A stretch of DNA of 64,000 nt from Cupriavidus necator (lineage in GTDB: Bacteria; Pseudomonadota; Gammaproteobacteria; Burkholderiales; Burkholderiaceae). The notes below the pieces were generated by a model that was given only the letters and a program-made list of their open reading frames with translations, made no database searches and was not told the DNA's origin. This document shows, piece by piece, positions 52,213 to 61,986 of this stretch. How positions within the stretch are numbered: position 1 is the stretch's first letter; each line of letters starts with the position of its first letter. The DNA is taken from the NCBI GenBank assembly GCA_022041995.1, contig CP074381.1:2294001-2358000 (forward strand), written 5' to 3'. A program made the position numbers and the translations under genes.

Positions 52213-53741
52213 ATGAAGAGTCAATGGGACGACGCGGCGTTGATGGCCGCCTTACGGCAGCCGGACGCCTATCCGCATCCGGCGCCGGCAATACAGGTCA
52301 TCGAGACGCATATCTCCCGCGTCTTCCTGGCGGGGGACTTTGCCTACAAAGTGCGTAAGCCAGTGCAGTTTGACTTTGTCGACTTCTCCACCGCGCAGGC
52401 ACGTCGCGACGACTGCGAGACCGAGCTGCGCCTGAACCGCCGGTTCGCGCCCTCCCTCTACCTAGATGTGGTGCCGGTCGTGGCAGGCCCCGCGCCCGGC
52501 TCAATGCACATAGGCGGCAATGGCATGCCGATCGAGTATGCGGTCCGGATGCGGCGCTTCGACCAGCAAGACCTGCTCAGCGCAAGGGTCTCTGCGGGCC
52601 GGCTGGAGCCGGGCCATATCGATGCGCTGGCGCGCAGCATGGCGTCATTCCACCAGGCGCAGCCAGCCGCGGCCCCCGCAGATGGATTTGGCACACCAGC
52701 CCGCATCGACGTGACCCTTGCGGAGTGCCTGGGCGGCGTCGGGACGCTGGCGCAGGCCCCCCACCTGGCCAGCCGCGTGGCCGGGCGGGCGCGTCGCGAG
52801 GCCGCCCGGCTCGCGGGCGCGTTCCGGGCACGCCTGCGCAACGGCCATGTGCGCGAGTGCCATGGCGATCTGCACCTGGGCAACATCGTGCTGCTTGACG
52901 ACGTACCGACGCCATTTGACTGCCTGGAGTTCGACGCTGCCCTGCGCTGGACCGATACCATCAGCGACCTGGCCTTCCCGGTCATGGACCTGCTGTACCA
53001 TGGCCAGCAGGCGTTGGCCTACCGGCTGCTCAACGGCTACCTGGAGCATTCGGGCGACTACGGCTCGCTGGCCGTGCTGCGCTTCTATGTCGCCATGCGG
53101 GCATTGGTGAGAGCGCGTGTGGTGCTGGAATGCGCGCATCAGAACCACGGCGCGGGGGCATCCATGGCGCCGGCGCAATCCCAGGCGCACAGACTGCTGG
53201 CGCTGGCATGGCGTTGCCTCGTGCGCCGTCGCGGGCCAATGGTACTGATGCACGGCCTGTCCGGCAGCGGCAAGTCCACTGTGGCCTCACAGATGAGCGA
53301 GGCCGGGGGATGGTACGTGTGCGCTCGGACGCGGTTCGCAAGCGCCTGCATCGCGGCGTGGCACCTCGGAGCGGCTGGTATGCCGCCAGTGAGACAGCGC
53401 GGACCTACTGCCGCCTGCTCGCCGTCTGCCGGCTCGGTTGCAGCGCAGGCTTCCCCATGATTGCCGACGCCACCTTCCTCGCCCGTGTCGAGCGCGAGCG
53501 CTTTGCGGCCCAGGCCCGTCGCCTTGGCGTGCCCTTCGCCATCGTCGCCTGCGAAGCCAGCCCGGAGACGCTGCGCGCCCGCATCGCCTCCCGCGCCCGG
53601 GCGGGTGGGGACCTCTCGGATGCCGACGTCGACGTGGTGGCGAAGCAGATGCGCATCCAGGACCCGCTGACCGAAGCCGAGCGCGCGTGCGTCGCCGCAC
53701 CGGGCAGCTTCCTGGGCCGCGCTGTGCCCGGCCGCGGCTGA
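52213..53741 (+). CDS. Fused aminoglycoside-phosphotransferase-like / P-loop kinase protein, frameshift
   Basis: A two-domain protein of about 508 residues. The N-terminal APH-like kinase domain has D-F-A-Y-K-V-R-K-P (ATP lysine) and C-H-G-D-L-H-L-G-N-I-V, the catalytic loop. A C-terminal AAA/gluconate-kinase-like domain has M-H-G-L-S-G-S-G-K-S-T. At 53312-53313 the run GG replaces an expected GGG; one more G gives W-V-R-V-R-S-D-A-V-R-K-R and leads to I-A-D-A-T-F-L and the stop at 53741. Such fusions recur beside universal stress proteins in Burkholderiales; their substrate is unknown. Confidence 0.85.
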
Positions 53742-53925
53742 CCCCCTGTGCCCGGCCGAATCATCCCGAGCCGTCCTGGGATCGCATCCATCCCACTTTT
53801 CGCGAACTCCGTGGCCCAGGCTTGACGGAGCGCAACCCACGCCTAGAAGCTGCACCTACATTCGACCATACTGGTGCCGTACGCAGCGCGCGGGTGCCGC
53901 TCTTTGCAACGAATGCGCGCATTCC

Positions 53926-54589
53926 ATGGACGAACTGAAGTGCATTCCCTACCAACCCATCAAGGACCTGCTGCCACGCCCTGCCACCGGCACGAGTGAG
54001 CGGGTCATTGCTCTGTCACAGCCGGACCGCACCAATGGCTTGCCGCTAATGGGGCGCTGTGGCAGCGTATGAGCATCCGTGAATTCGACGAGCAGCCGCT
54101 GCCGCCGTAGTAGTTGAGCGAGCTGTTGTGGGCCGCGGCTGGTGTCAATCGATCCTACGGCGGTGGCCGTACCACTCCCTCGCCGCACGGCGAGGCGGTG
54201 ATCGACGTCTACGCGGCGCTGCCCGCCGGCTCTACCGCTACGACCCAATCCACCATTGCCTGGCGCTGAAGCGCGCGGCGCACGTGCGCAGCCTGACCGT
54301 CTATCAGGATTTCGTCGGCATAGTGCCGCTGGACCTGGTCTACGTCGCCAGCCACGGCGGAATGCAGTATGTCCCGCCCAAAATGCGCGAGACCTTCGCT
54401 GCCGCCGCGGCCGGCGTCATGGTCCAGAACGTCTATTTCTACGGCGCCTCAGCCGGGCTGGGCGCGGTGGTGCACGGCCGGCTCAACTGGCGCCAGCTAG
54501 CCGAGCATATGTCGCTGAACGAGGACGAGGTACCCATCTTTTCCCAGACCATCTGGCGTCCGGCCCCGCACAACCGCGCGCCAGTCTAG
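53926..54589 (+). pseudogene. Nitroreductase (SagB-like) pseudogene
   Basis: From the ATG at 53926 the sequence reads P-D-R-T-N-G-L-P-L-M-G, shifts frame, then S-I-R-E-F-D-E-Q-P-L-P-P followed by two consecutive stops (TAG TAG) where Gln-Leu-type residues are expected, then L-S-E-L-L-W-A-A-A-G-V-N-R-S. Further frame changes lead to L-Y-R-Y-D-P-I-H-H-C and the FMN-binding end A-A-G-V-M-V-Q-N-V-Y-F-Y-G-A-S-A-G-L-G-A-V-V. Length matches a ~210-residue nitroreductase. Stops and shifts show real decay. Confidence 0.82.
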
Positions 54590-54633
54590 ACTCTGCACCC
54601 CCACGCCGGATCGCCACCACAAAACAGGAGACA

Positions 54634-54897
54634 CCGACCTGATCAGGAACCTTGGCAGCGCGGAACAGATCCGCAAGGAAATCCTGCGGCGCCTGCAGGA
54701 AAACGCCGATTTGGGCGACGCCTGCCGCGACTGCGCACCCAATCAAGCAGAAGCTTGTCGCTTATTGCTGCATGCAGGGCACGCAAGCGCTTGTGGGAAA
54801 CGTCATGCCCGGCAATCGGCGCATGCTCGATCTGGCGCAGCGCTTTGGATCCTCCGTGAAGACTGACAGCCATACCGATGGAGGCATCCGGCTGTAG
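54634..54897 (+). pseudogene. Fragments of a small conserved protein and a GNAT acetyltransferase
   Basis: First, 54640-54735 reads A-E-Q-I-R-K-E-I-L-R-R-L-Q-E-N-A-D-L-G-D-A-C-R-D-C, a short conserved-looking start without known function. Then another frame gives G-T-Q-A-L-V-G-N-V-M-P-G-N-R-R-M-L-D-L-A-Q-R-F-G, the last helix-strand unit of a GNAT domain, ending at 54897. Both are truncated and appear fused by deletion. Confidence 0.55.
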
Positions 54898-55028
54898 CTG
54901 GATGATACGAGCGTTTATGACGGGCATCGGAACGTTTGAGGTGGGTCAATCCGGCAACGCAGAAACAACCTACCCTTGATTGCTGGCGAAACGGATTTGC
55001 GCTCCTTGTGGAATGCGGAAGAACAGGC

Positions 55029-55480
55029 ATGTACAAGAGAATTCTGGTTGCGGCGGACGGCTGTCTCGCCTGGCGATACTGCACGCCGTCGAACCCGCCA
55101 AGGCCTGCGACGCCGAGGTGAAAGTGATCTATGTCGCAGACGATATTGACGCGCAGCTCGAGGTCGCTTACATCGACCACGACGACCTGCTTCGTAACAT
55201 GGTCGCCTATGGAAAGTCTGTCCTCGATCCTTCAGGCAGGATGCTCGAGGCCGCAGGCGTGCGGTATTCCCTGGGACTGTTGGACAAGCCTGCGGCGAAC
55301 GGACGCATTGCCGAAACGATTCTTGCGGAGGCGGTACAGTCGAATGCCGACCTGATCGTCCTTGGCGCGCACGGCCGGCGCGGATTCATGCGCGCTGTCA
55401 TGGGTGGCGTTGCCCAGCAGATCGTCAGGCAGAGCAATAAACCGGTGCTTCTTATCCGTGGCGGACCGGAGAGCGAGTGA
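55029..55480 (+). pseudogene. Universal stress protein (UspA family), frameshifted
   Basis: The ATG at 55029 gives M-Y-K-R-I-L-V-A-A-D-G, the first strand of a UspA domain, but near 55060-55066 a small deletion shifts the frame. The correct frame continues S-R-L-A-I-L-H-A-V-E and runs to the ATP-binding end G-A-H-G-R-R-G-F-M-R-A-V-M-G-G-V-A-Q-Q-I, close to the G-2x-G-9x-G-S/T pattern, and stops at 55480. About 150 residues. It would be a cytoplasmic stress protein; the missing bases are not in a homopolymer, so real mutation is likely. Confidence 0.85.
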
Positions 55481-55520
55481 CACCCGCAACCGAGGCCTGG
55501 CGGCCAGCTATCGAAACCCG

Positions 55521-55916
55521 ATGAAACTAGCGACCTGCTCCGTGGCTGGCTGCGCTTACGCGGCCGGCGCTTTCGCGATCGGCTTCGTCCTGGGTACGGT
55601 ACGCGTCCTGGTGCTGGGCCCGGCCATCGGCGCCACAGCAGCGGTCCTCCTGGAGGCGCCCTTCATCCTTGCCGCCAGCTGGGTGATTTCACGATGGTGC
55701 CTGGGACATTTTGAGCTGCACACGAGTGCCGAGGCGGCCATGATGGGCACCATCGCATTTGCCGTCCTGATGGGCGGGGAGCTGGGTGTCACCGTGCTTG
55801 TCTTCGGCAAATCTGCAAGCGAACACTTGGATGGCTACCGATCTTTGCCAGGAATGATCGGGCTGGCGGCACAGCTTGCCTTTGCCTGCTTTCCGCTCCT
55901 GCAAGCCAGAACCTGA
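55521..55916 (+). CDS. Small integral membrane protein, four hydrophobic segments
   Basis: A 131-residue protein with four membrane-spanning stretches (around residues 8-27, 33-55, 72-97 and 110-128) and short loops. It resembles unannotated membrane proteins found beside universal stress genes. No motif or function is known. The ribosome site is poor. It begins 40 bases after the USP stop. Confidence 0.6.
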   Translation: MKLATCSVAGCAYAAGAFAIGFVLGTVRVLVLGPAIGATAAVLLEAPFILAASWVISRWCLGHFELHTSAEAAMMGTIAFAVLMGGELGVTVLVFGKSASEHLDGYRSLPGMIGLAAQLAFACFPLLQART

Positions 55917-56171
55917 CCGGCCTGTCCATGGCGGCGCGCACGCACGCGGTGGTTGATCCTGCCGAAGTGTGCAAGGCGCTGCGCATGATCGCGCAGAAGT
56001 ACCCCGAGCAGCCCCCCTTGCCGTTGCCGATGCCGATGCCGGACGATGTCAGGATCTTCCGCGTGACACCGACGGTCATCTCCGTGCTTCACTGCACCAA
56101 GGGCTTCGGACACACCGAACTCGTCACCTGCTGAACCCCCTTATGAAAATTGTGATCTACCCTTGGCCGTA

Positions 56172-56191
56172 TCCCCCGCGAAGGCGGGGAT
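56172..56191. repeat. REP-like intergenic hairpin
   Basis: CCCCGC-GAAG-GCGGGG followed by ATCCAG resembles the short CCCCCGCGAAGGCGGGG hairpin scattered through many proteobacterial genomes. Apart from it I see nothing in 56135-56468. Confidence 0.5.
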
Positions 56192-56468
56192 CCAGCGTCT
56201 TTAGGCCATTGGAACCAGAGGTTTGAGCCCAGCACACGATCTAGCTCAAGCTACCCAATGATCGCCCACTTTGATGCACATCACGCCGTCTCCGCTCCCA
56301 ACGTCTAGGCTTAAGACAGTACGAACCGAGACCCAATCTATCTGTCCTTCTGCTTGCAGTGAGGCGGAAAAGTGAAGTGATTGAGCTTGGACAAGGAATA
56401 TCCGCCATTAGGCAGATCGATTTCCTCGACACCAAGCCGGCTTACTGCCCTGCCGGAGCAAGTCTGGA

Positions 56469-56693
56469 ATGCTCTGCGTGGGTCGATGGAAGCCGGCGGC
56501 TTACGAAGTCATCGCAAAGGCGCTGAAGGACCACTTTGACGCCCGGTCCTACCTCTATGACGACCTCGTGCCAGCCTTTCCTGGCCATCGGGAAGCGATC
56601 GAAGGTGTCGCGTGCGGCGTGTTTGAGATGAAAGGCGCTCGCGATATCGTTCTGCAACAGCGTCCTGTGCATTCGGGCAAGCGAGAGGGGGCA
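56469..56693 (+). pseudogene. DUF1488-like protein truncated by ISAzo13-type copy 2
   Basis: The frame encodes K-P-A-A-Y-E-V-I-A-K-A-L-K-D-H-F-D-A-R and L-V-P-A-F-P-G-H-R-E-A-I-E-G-V-A, which resembles DUF1488 proteins (a small fold with D-H-F-G-A and H-R-x-x-I-E). The N-terminal strand is missing or out of frame, and the C-terminus runs into the insertion sequence at 56694. Function unknown. Confidence 0.5.
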
Positions 56694-58019
56694 CTAAGGA
56701 ACGTGCTCGAAATAACTTCCCGCTATGCGGCGTTCCGTGAGCGGATGCTGTAGTTCCACGCAGGCAAGGTTGAGTCGTACTCGATGTTCAGTGAAGCACG
56801 GACGCAACGAGTGACTGTCCGTCCGGCTTCATAGACTCCGTCAAGAATGTCAGCAGTAACTTTCAGTCCGGTTTTTGTGCAGGCTTTTTCGATCAGTTCA
56901 CGAACCAGACTAACGCTGCTGAAGACTACGCCAGCACAGGCTCGCGTAATGTGTGGAAACACGCGGTGCTCGATCGGATTATGTTTCGAGCAGTATGGGG
57001 CGTAGTGGGCCACCCGGATTTCCAGTCCGAGCCGGTCTGCCAGATCTTGCAGATCCGCTTTGAAAAGCCACGAATCACTTGGGTTGCTACCTCCGCCATC
57101 GCACAGTAGCAGTAACCGTGTGGCTTGGGGATAATCGGCGCGACCCTGTTTTTCCCACCAGTGCGCTACGCTGTCGCAGGCAAACTGCGTCGTGTCACGG
57201 CTCACCCCGATGTTCACATGTGCCTTGTTCAGCCCGATGTCGTACAGCCCATGCGGGATGACCTTGCCTTCGCTGTAGCTCGGAAAATCATGGTCGAGGA
57301 CTTCAAGCTGCTCGCGCGTGTAGAGCTTGCCGTCGCGATAGAAATTGCCCAGCATCTCCTTCTTCTTCGTATCGATGCTGAGGACAGGCTGGTCGTCTTC
57401 GAGATATTCCGCCTTGAGTTGCGTAATACGCTGAAATTGTACGTCGCGTTGTGCGTGGGACTTGAACGACTTCTTTTTCTGTGATTGCCGCCGGGAAAAA
57501 CCGTTGCGCTTTAGCAGCTGCCGGACCGTTCGCACGCTCACCCGTTCGCCTACTTGCTGCGTCATCGCCTGTGCGATTTCGCGTGGCTTCAGATCCGTCC
57601 AGATGATGCCGTGTTGTGGATTACCCGCCGTATGCTCTCGCACCACATCTAGAAATACCGCGTTCCACTCCGGATGGTCCGTTAACCTGGATTTACGCCC
57701 CTTTTTTTCGGATCCGCTCTCCAACCGGATCCAGCTCTTCTTCCAGGTCCTTTAGCCCTTGTCTAATTGTTTTCGGGTCCATTTCAAACAGTTTCGCAAT
57801 ATATTCGAAACCGCCATGGCCCAGCTTGTCCGCCTCCACAGCCGCATACCGCCGTCGGTCCTTCTCCGACAAGCGCGCGTACAGCCGCTTCATCCGCGTT
57901 TCAACCTCAGCCCGGTAACCAGCCTGCATCGTTTGTCCTCCAGAGGCATCACATCTTACCCGCGTCGCTTTGCGCACGCCAGGTCCACTTCGGGAAGTTA
58001 TTTCTCACTCGTTCCTAAG
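56694..58019 (-). mobile_element. ISAzo13-type insertion sequence, copy 2 (1326 bp, inverted)
   Basis: Same length and ends as the copy at 14564-15889, in opposite orientation, with the same encoded proteins. The bases immediately outside (..GGCA and TGGT..) do not form a target duplication, unlike copy 1. Confidence 0.92.
56723..57929 (-). CDS. tnpA: ISAzo13-type transposase, two overlapping frames
   Basis: The protein products are identical to those of copy 1: an N-terminal 78-residue frame (57929-57693) and a 333-residue catalytic frame (57724-56723) meeting at seven A in the coding strand. All three acidic motifs are present. Identity of both copies implies recent transposition or gene conversion, and an enzyme that is probably still made. 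Confidence 0.88.
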
Positions 58020-58363
58020 TGGTCGGGTCATCAGAGAAGTTTTCAGAGATTGAAGACAGGGTATTGCTTTGCGTGTACCTGATTTCGGACACGTCAAGGC
58101 CGGCGAAGCGCGAGCTGCATGACGACTGGGACACAGCGCACGCCTGGTGCGCACGCTACGTGCACGATGGGGTGACGTTAGGCGACGGCGCGGCGCAAGA
58201 CCGGTACCCGCCACAGCAGATCTACAAGATCCGCTGCCTGCCGGTGAAGCAGGTCACGCAAGGCCTTGCACCAAGCGACGCCCAGGGGGCGGTGGATGAG
58301 CGAATCTCTCATTTTGAAGATGAGGACGGTCACAGAATTGACATCTGGACTATGCCGGTTTAG
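58020..58363 (+). CDS. Unrecognised ORF, possibly truncated by the insertion sequence
   Basis: A frame open from the edge of the insertion sequence to 58363 encodes about 110 residues with coherent acidic/aromatic composition (A-H-A-W-C-A-R-Y-V-H-D, Y-K-I-R-C-L-P-V-K). I do not recognise a family. It may be the 3' end of a gene cut by the element. Confidence 0.35.
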
Positions 58364-58508
58364 CCCGCTCGACCTGTCCCGCGTCCTCGGAGGGTGATCG
58401 TTCTGCGCCCGCCGGATGAGCTTGCCACGCTCCCTTCCGCGCGAAGCGTGTCATGTCGCGAGGCGAGATACCGTGACCGCGCCTGGGGCAAGCCCAGCGT
58501 GTCGGCGA

Positions 58509-59255
58509 CTACATCGCTGTCTTGCCACCATTGACGCCGAGAATCTGGCCCGTTATGTACCTGGACCGCGCGGACGCGAGGAACACGATGGCGTCGGCGA
58601 CCTCCTCCGGGGTCCCAATGCGGCCCGCCGGGATCGTCGCCGCAACTGCCGCAATGTTGTCGGCGCCTCCTGCAATGCGGTCCAGCATCCCGGTATCGAT
58701 AGGGCCAGGTGCAACCGCATTCACTCGCACATTCGATCTGCCTGCCTCGAGTGCTGCAGCCTTGGTCAGGCCTTCGATCGCGTGCTTGCTGGCCACATAC
58801 ATTGGATTCTGTGCGTTGCCGCGACTTCCCATGGTGGAGGAGAGGTTGATGACAACACCCTCCTTCTGCTCCAGCATGACGCGCAACTCGTGCTTCATGC
58901 TAAGGAACGTCCCAAGTACATTAGCGTCGAAGGTCGCTGCATAGGACTCAACCGTCTGGTCAATGATCGACCCCGGCGTGCCTTCGGTCCCTGCACTGTT
59001 CACTGCGACATCGAGCCGTCCAAAGCGGGTGACGGCGTGCTCGACGAGTTGGCGGACCTGCTCCTCATTACCTACGTCAGCGGGTACAAACTCGGCCTCG
59101 GCACCGAGTTCCCGGAGTTGAGACACAAGTGCAGCGCCTGCGGTGGCATTGCGGCCCGAGCAAACCAGCTGTGCCCCATCACGGCCGAATGCAAGCGCCG
59201 TTGCGCGGCCAATTCCAGACGTGGCTCCCGTAACGAGAACGACGGTATGCGTCAT
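58509..59255 (-). CDS. SDR family dehydrogenase
   Basis: A 248-residue classical SDR. G-A-T-S-G-I-G is the cofactor loop, N-S-A-G-T-E the second motif, N-L-S-S-T-M-G the Ser strand, Y-V-A-S-K the Tyr/Lys pair and P-G-P-I-D-T the cofactor end. The start at 59255 follows AGGAGTGTC. It lies 105 bases after the BKACE gene in the same direction and could supply the beta-keto acid for it by oxidising the 3-hydroxy acid, as carnitine 3-dehydrogenase does for dehydrocarnitine cleavage (analogy, not identity). Confidence 0.91.
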   Translation of the reverse strand: MTHTVVLVTGATSGIGRATALAFGRDGAQLVCSGRNATAGAALVSQLRELGAEAEFVPADVGNEEQVRQLVEHAVTRFGRLDVAVNSAGTEGTPGSIIDQTVESYAATFDANVLGTFLSMKHELRVMLEQKEGVVINLSSTMGSRGNAQNPMYVASKHAIEGLTKAAALEAGRSNVRVNAVAPGPIDTGMLDRIAGGADNIAAVAATIPAGRIGTPEEVADAIVFLASARSRYITGQILGVNGGKTAM

Positions 59256-59360
59256 GACACTCCTTATGTGAAACAAGACAAAACAAGGCGATCCAGTTGC
59301 AGCAACTCAGCCTGGATTGCGCATCAACCGGATCGATTCTTTATCCGAGCCGTAGCAGGC

Positions 59361-60419
59361 TCAGGCTACGCGGCGCAGCGGCACGTTCTTGACACCGGGC
59401 TTGCGGTTCGGGGTCATGCCGTTGGCTGCCAGGGTTTCATCGACATCGCTGTACCAGGTGCCAATACGGTAGATTTCCCGCGCTTCTTTGCCATCGGCGA
59501 TCTCGCGGCCCAACTCCTTGGCGATACGCACGGTCTGCTGAATCTGCTGCACTGAGGTGAACCGATTGCCATGCTGATCGATGAGGGTGTCCTCAATGCC
59601 GCAGCGCACGTGCATACCCATTGCCAGCGCCATCGTGTTCCACGGAAGTACGTTCTTGAACAACGACTCTGCGGTAATGGTGCAGCCATCCGGTGCACGT
59701 TGAATGAAGTCGAACAGGTTGTACGGATGCGGTCCATGGTGGCCGCCACCGATGCCGATGCAGGTCAGGTTCAGCGGGCCCTTGTAGATCCCTCTGCGCA
59801 CCATGCGGTCCAGCGTTTCGAGTGCATGCATGCCCACCAACTGAAAGTGCGGCTGGATGCCGGCTTCCTGCAGGCGGCGCAAGTGCTCTTCCGCCCAGGC
59901 CGGGCCAGCCGGAACAATCATTTCACGGTAGGCATCGTAGACGGCCGGATTGGCCATGTGCGTGCTCTCATAGAACTCCGGGTAGATCAACTCCATGATG
60001 TTCATCTGGATGGTGTTGAGTGCTACCGTCACCTGGTCCGGCTTGGGGTCGAGATCCGCCAGCGCGTGACGCGTGTCATCATCCAACCACTTCGCGGCCT
60101 GGCCTTCATCTTCCGGTGCGAACGAGATCGAGCCGCCCACCTGAATGATCATGTCTGGCACCGCCTTGCGCACACCGGCGATCAGCTCGTTGAACATGGA
60201 CAGGCGCTTGGAGCCCTTGCCATCCGGCTCACGCACGTGCAGGTGCAGCACGCTGGCGCCGGCTTCATAGCAATCCACCGCCTTCTGGATTTGTTCTTCC
60301 ATGGTCACCGGGATGTCTTCCGGGAAATCTTCCGGCATCCACTCCGGGCCGTACGGGGCCACTGTGATTACCACCTTGTCCATATTCTCCGGGTGCAGCG
60401 AATCATCCAGGAATTGCAT
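59361..60419 (-). CDS. BKACE family beta-keto acid cleavage enzyme (DUF849), long form
   Basis: A 352-residue TIM-barrel enzyme. Metal-binding histidines are in L-H-L-H-V-R-E-P-D near residue 60 and in G-G-H-H-G-P-H-P near residue 230; Q-V-G-G-S-I-S-F-A binds the substrate carboxylate side. It condenses a beta-keto acid with acetyl-CoA. About 50 residues longer than the BKACE at 25224-26115 and from a different subgroup. First gene of a BKACE-SDR operon; an AraC-type gene is divergent, and paired direct repeats lie in between. Confidence 0.92.
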   Translation of the reverse strand: MQFLDDSLHPENMDKVVITVAPYGPEWMPEDFPEDIPVTMEEQIQKAVDCYEAGASVLHLHVREPDGKGSKRLSMFNELIAGVRKAVPDMIIQVGGSISFAPEDEGQAAKWLDDDTRHALADLDPKPDQVTVALNTIQMNIMELIYPEFYESTHMANPAVYDAYREMIVPAGPAWAEEHLRRLQEAGIQPHFQLVGMHALETLDRMVRRGIYKGPLNLTCIGIGGGHHGPHPYNLFDFIQRAPDGCTITAESLFKNVLPWNTMALAMGMHVRCGIEDTLIDQHGNRFTSVQQIQQTVRIAKELGREIADGKEAREIYRIGTWYSDVDETLAANGMTPNRKPGVKNVPLRRVA

Positions 60420-60690
60420 ATCGTTCTCCTTGATAAGGACGTCAGTTATCGAAGCCGCAACGAATTGTTGTGGCCGGGTCGAGCATCAATTAACTCGAAT
60501 GGCTGGTCGCCGATCGACTACTCAGAATGCAACCGCATGCTTGCCCTTCAGCTGAAGCATGTCGCGCGTCTCATCTGGCGTGGCCACCTCCGGCGCAGGT
60601 GACTATCACCTTGTTCTGAGGGGCTGCCATGGGGTTCCGTACGTCGTCGATTTGTGGGATTAGTCTAGTAATCCCAGGGCGGCCGTTGTC

Positions 60691-60731
60691 TCTCATTTCA
60701 CGACATTCATGTCTCATTTCGTGACAGAATG
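60691..60731. promoter_or_regulatory. Direct repeats with 21-bp period in the BKACE/AraC divergent region
   Basis: TCTCATTTCACGACATTCAT (from 60691) and TCTCATTTCGTGACAGAAT (from 60712) are direct repeats exactly 21 bp apart, two helical turns, the usual layout for an AraC-family activator binding as two tandem units. They lie about 60-100 bases before the AraC start and 270-310 bases before the BKACE start. Confidence 0.6.
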
Positions 60732-60794
60732 TCGAGGTATTCGGGTTTCCCCGAAACGAGCGAATCCGGGCTGTCTACCGGGTGAGGAGAGGCA

Positions 60795-61799
60795 ATGGGC
60801 ACGTTGATTCGCACTGGCGTCATGAAGAACTACTTCAAGGTTGCGCAGCAATTGGGCCTTGAACCGCAGCCGTTGCTGCGCAAGCTGAACTTGAGCAGCG
60901 AGATGCTTGCGGATCCGGAACATTGGATTTCCGGAAGTGGCGCCGTTGCCTTGCTGGAAGAGTCGGCGCGACTCACGCAATGCCCAACATTCGGGCTGCG
61001 GATGGCCGACCTGTGGCAACTGTCTGATCTCGGCGTCGTAAGCGTGTTGCTCAGCCATCAAAGGACCCTGCGCGACGCGGTTGGCACCCTGGTTCAGTAT
61101 CGGCACCTGATGAATGAGTTCCTGGTCATCCGGATTGAGGAGACGGGCAAGAAGGTGATCGTGCGGGAAGACGTCGTCGCGGATGACGCCGGGCCATCCA
61201 CGCAGTCAGTTGAGCTGGCACTGGGCTCACTTTCACGGCTTTGCAGCACGCTGCTCGGCACGTCCTGGCAACCTCTTGGCGTCAATTTCACCCATGACGC
61301 TCCCACAGATCTGCGGCTGCACCGCCGCATCTTCGGGGGGAAGCTGGAGTTCGCAAGCGCTTTCAATGGCTTGATTTGCCGCGCTGCCGACCTGGACTTG
61401 CCCAACCCTATTGCCGACCCTGTCATGGCACGCCATGCGCAGCGCCTGCTTGAAGGTCTGCCGGGAGCCAACGAGCCGTCAATTGTGCTCGAGGTGCGCA
61501 AGGCGATCTACCTGATGCTTCCGGCAGGGCGAGCGACGATTGAGCAGGTTGCTCAGGGCCTGGGGATGAACGTGCGCACACTGCAGCGCCAACTCGAAGC
61601 CGCTGGAAGGGTCTTCTCAGACATGGTCAATGGCGTTCGGCGCGATCTCGTTATCCACTATATGGACAACAGAAGCTACTCGCTCGGACGCATTTCCGAA
61701 TCGCTTGGCTACTCCACTTATGGCTCGTTCGTACGTTGGTTCGCGGCGCAGTTCGGCATGACGCCGACGCGGTGGCGCAGCATCAAGCAGCAGATATAA
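60795..61799 (+). CDS. AraC family regulator (Arabinose_bd / OruR-like)
   Basis: A 334-residue regulator. The N-terminal ~200 residues are the AraC-type effector domain found in OruR/ArgR-like and VirF-like proteins (L-L-R-K-L-N-L, T-F-G-L-R-M-A-D, T-L-R-D-A-V). The C-terminal HTH begins A-T-I-E-Q-V-A-Q-G-L-G-M-N-V-R-T-L-Q-R-Q-L and has the second helix unit I-S-E-S-L-G-Y-S-T-Y-G-S-F-V-R-W-F. Divergent from the BKACE-SDR operon, which it should activate via the 21-bp repeats. Confidence 0.91.
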   Translation: MGTLIRTGVMKNYFKVAQQLGLEPQPLLRKLNLSSEMLADPEHWISGSGAVALLEESARLTQCPTFGLRMADLWQLSDLGVVSVLLSHQRTLRDAVGTLVQYRHLMNEFLVIRIEETGKKVIVREDVVADDAGPSTQSVELALGSLSRLCSTLLGTSWQPLGVNFTHDAPTDLRLHRRIFGGKLEFASAFNGLICRAADLDLPNPIADPVMARHAQRLLEGLPGANEPSIVLEVRKAIYLMLPAGRATIEQVAQGLGMNVRTLQRQLEAAGRVFSDMVNGVRRDLVIHYMDNRSYSLGRISESLGYSTYGSFVRWFAAQFGMTPTRWRSIKQQI

Positions 61800-61986
61800 C
61801 GTGAGCCGCTTCTCTGTGTGTTCTGCTCGTCACGCTGACGCGGAGCGATCGACGTGATCACCCCAATGACCGTCCTGGTTGCCTCCCTCGGCGTCCTGTC
61901 GCCATCGGGAATGTAGCGTCTTGCCTCACGCGTTGCGACGGCACTGTCGCGCAACCCATTTTTCCATCCACCATCAAGAAGATGCG

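Noticed and set aside
55928..56134. 68-residue frame after the small membrane protein
   Set aside because: The proline/methionine run arises from a simple GC-rich repeat, and no start signal or homologue was recognised.
61854..61861. Exact GTGATCAC downstream of the AraC gene
   Set aside because: No promoter or target gene of the island is near, and one chance copy is expected in a window of this size.
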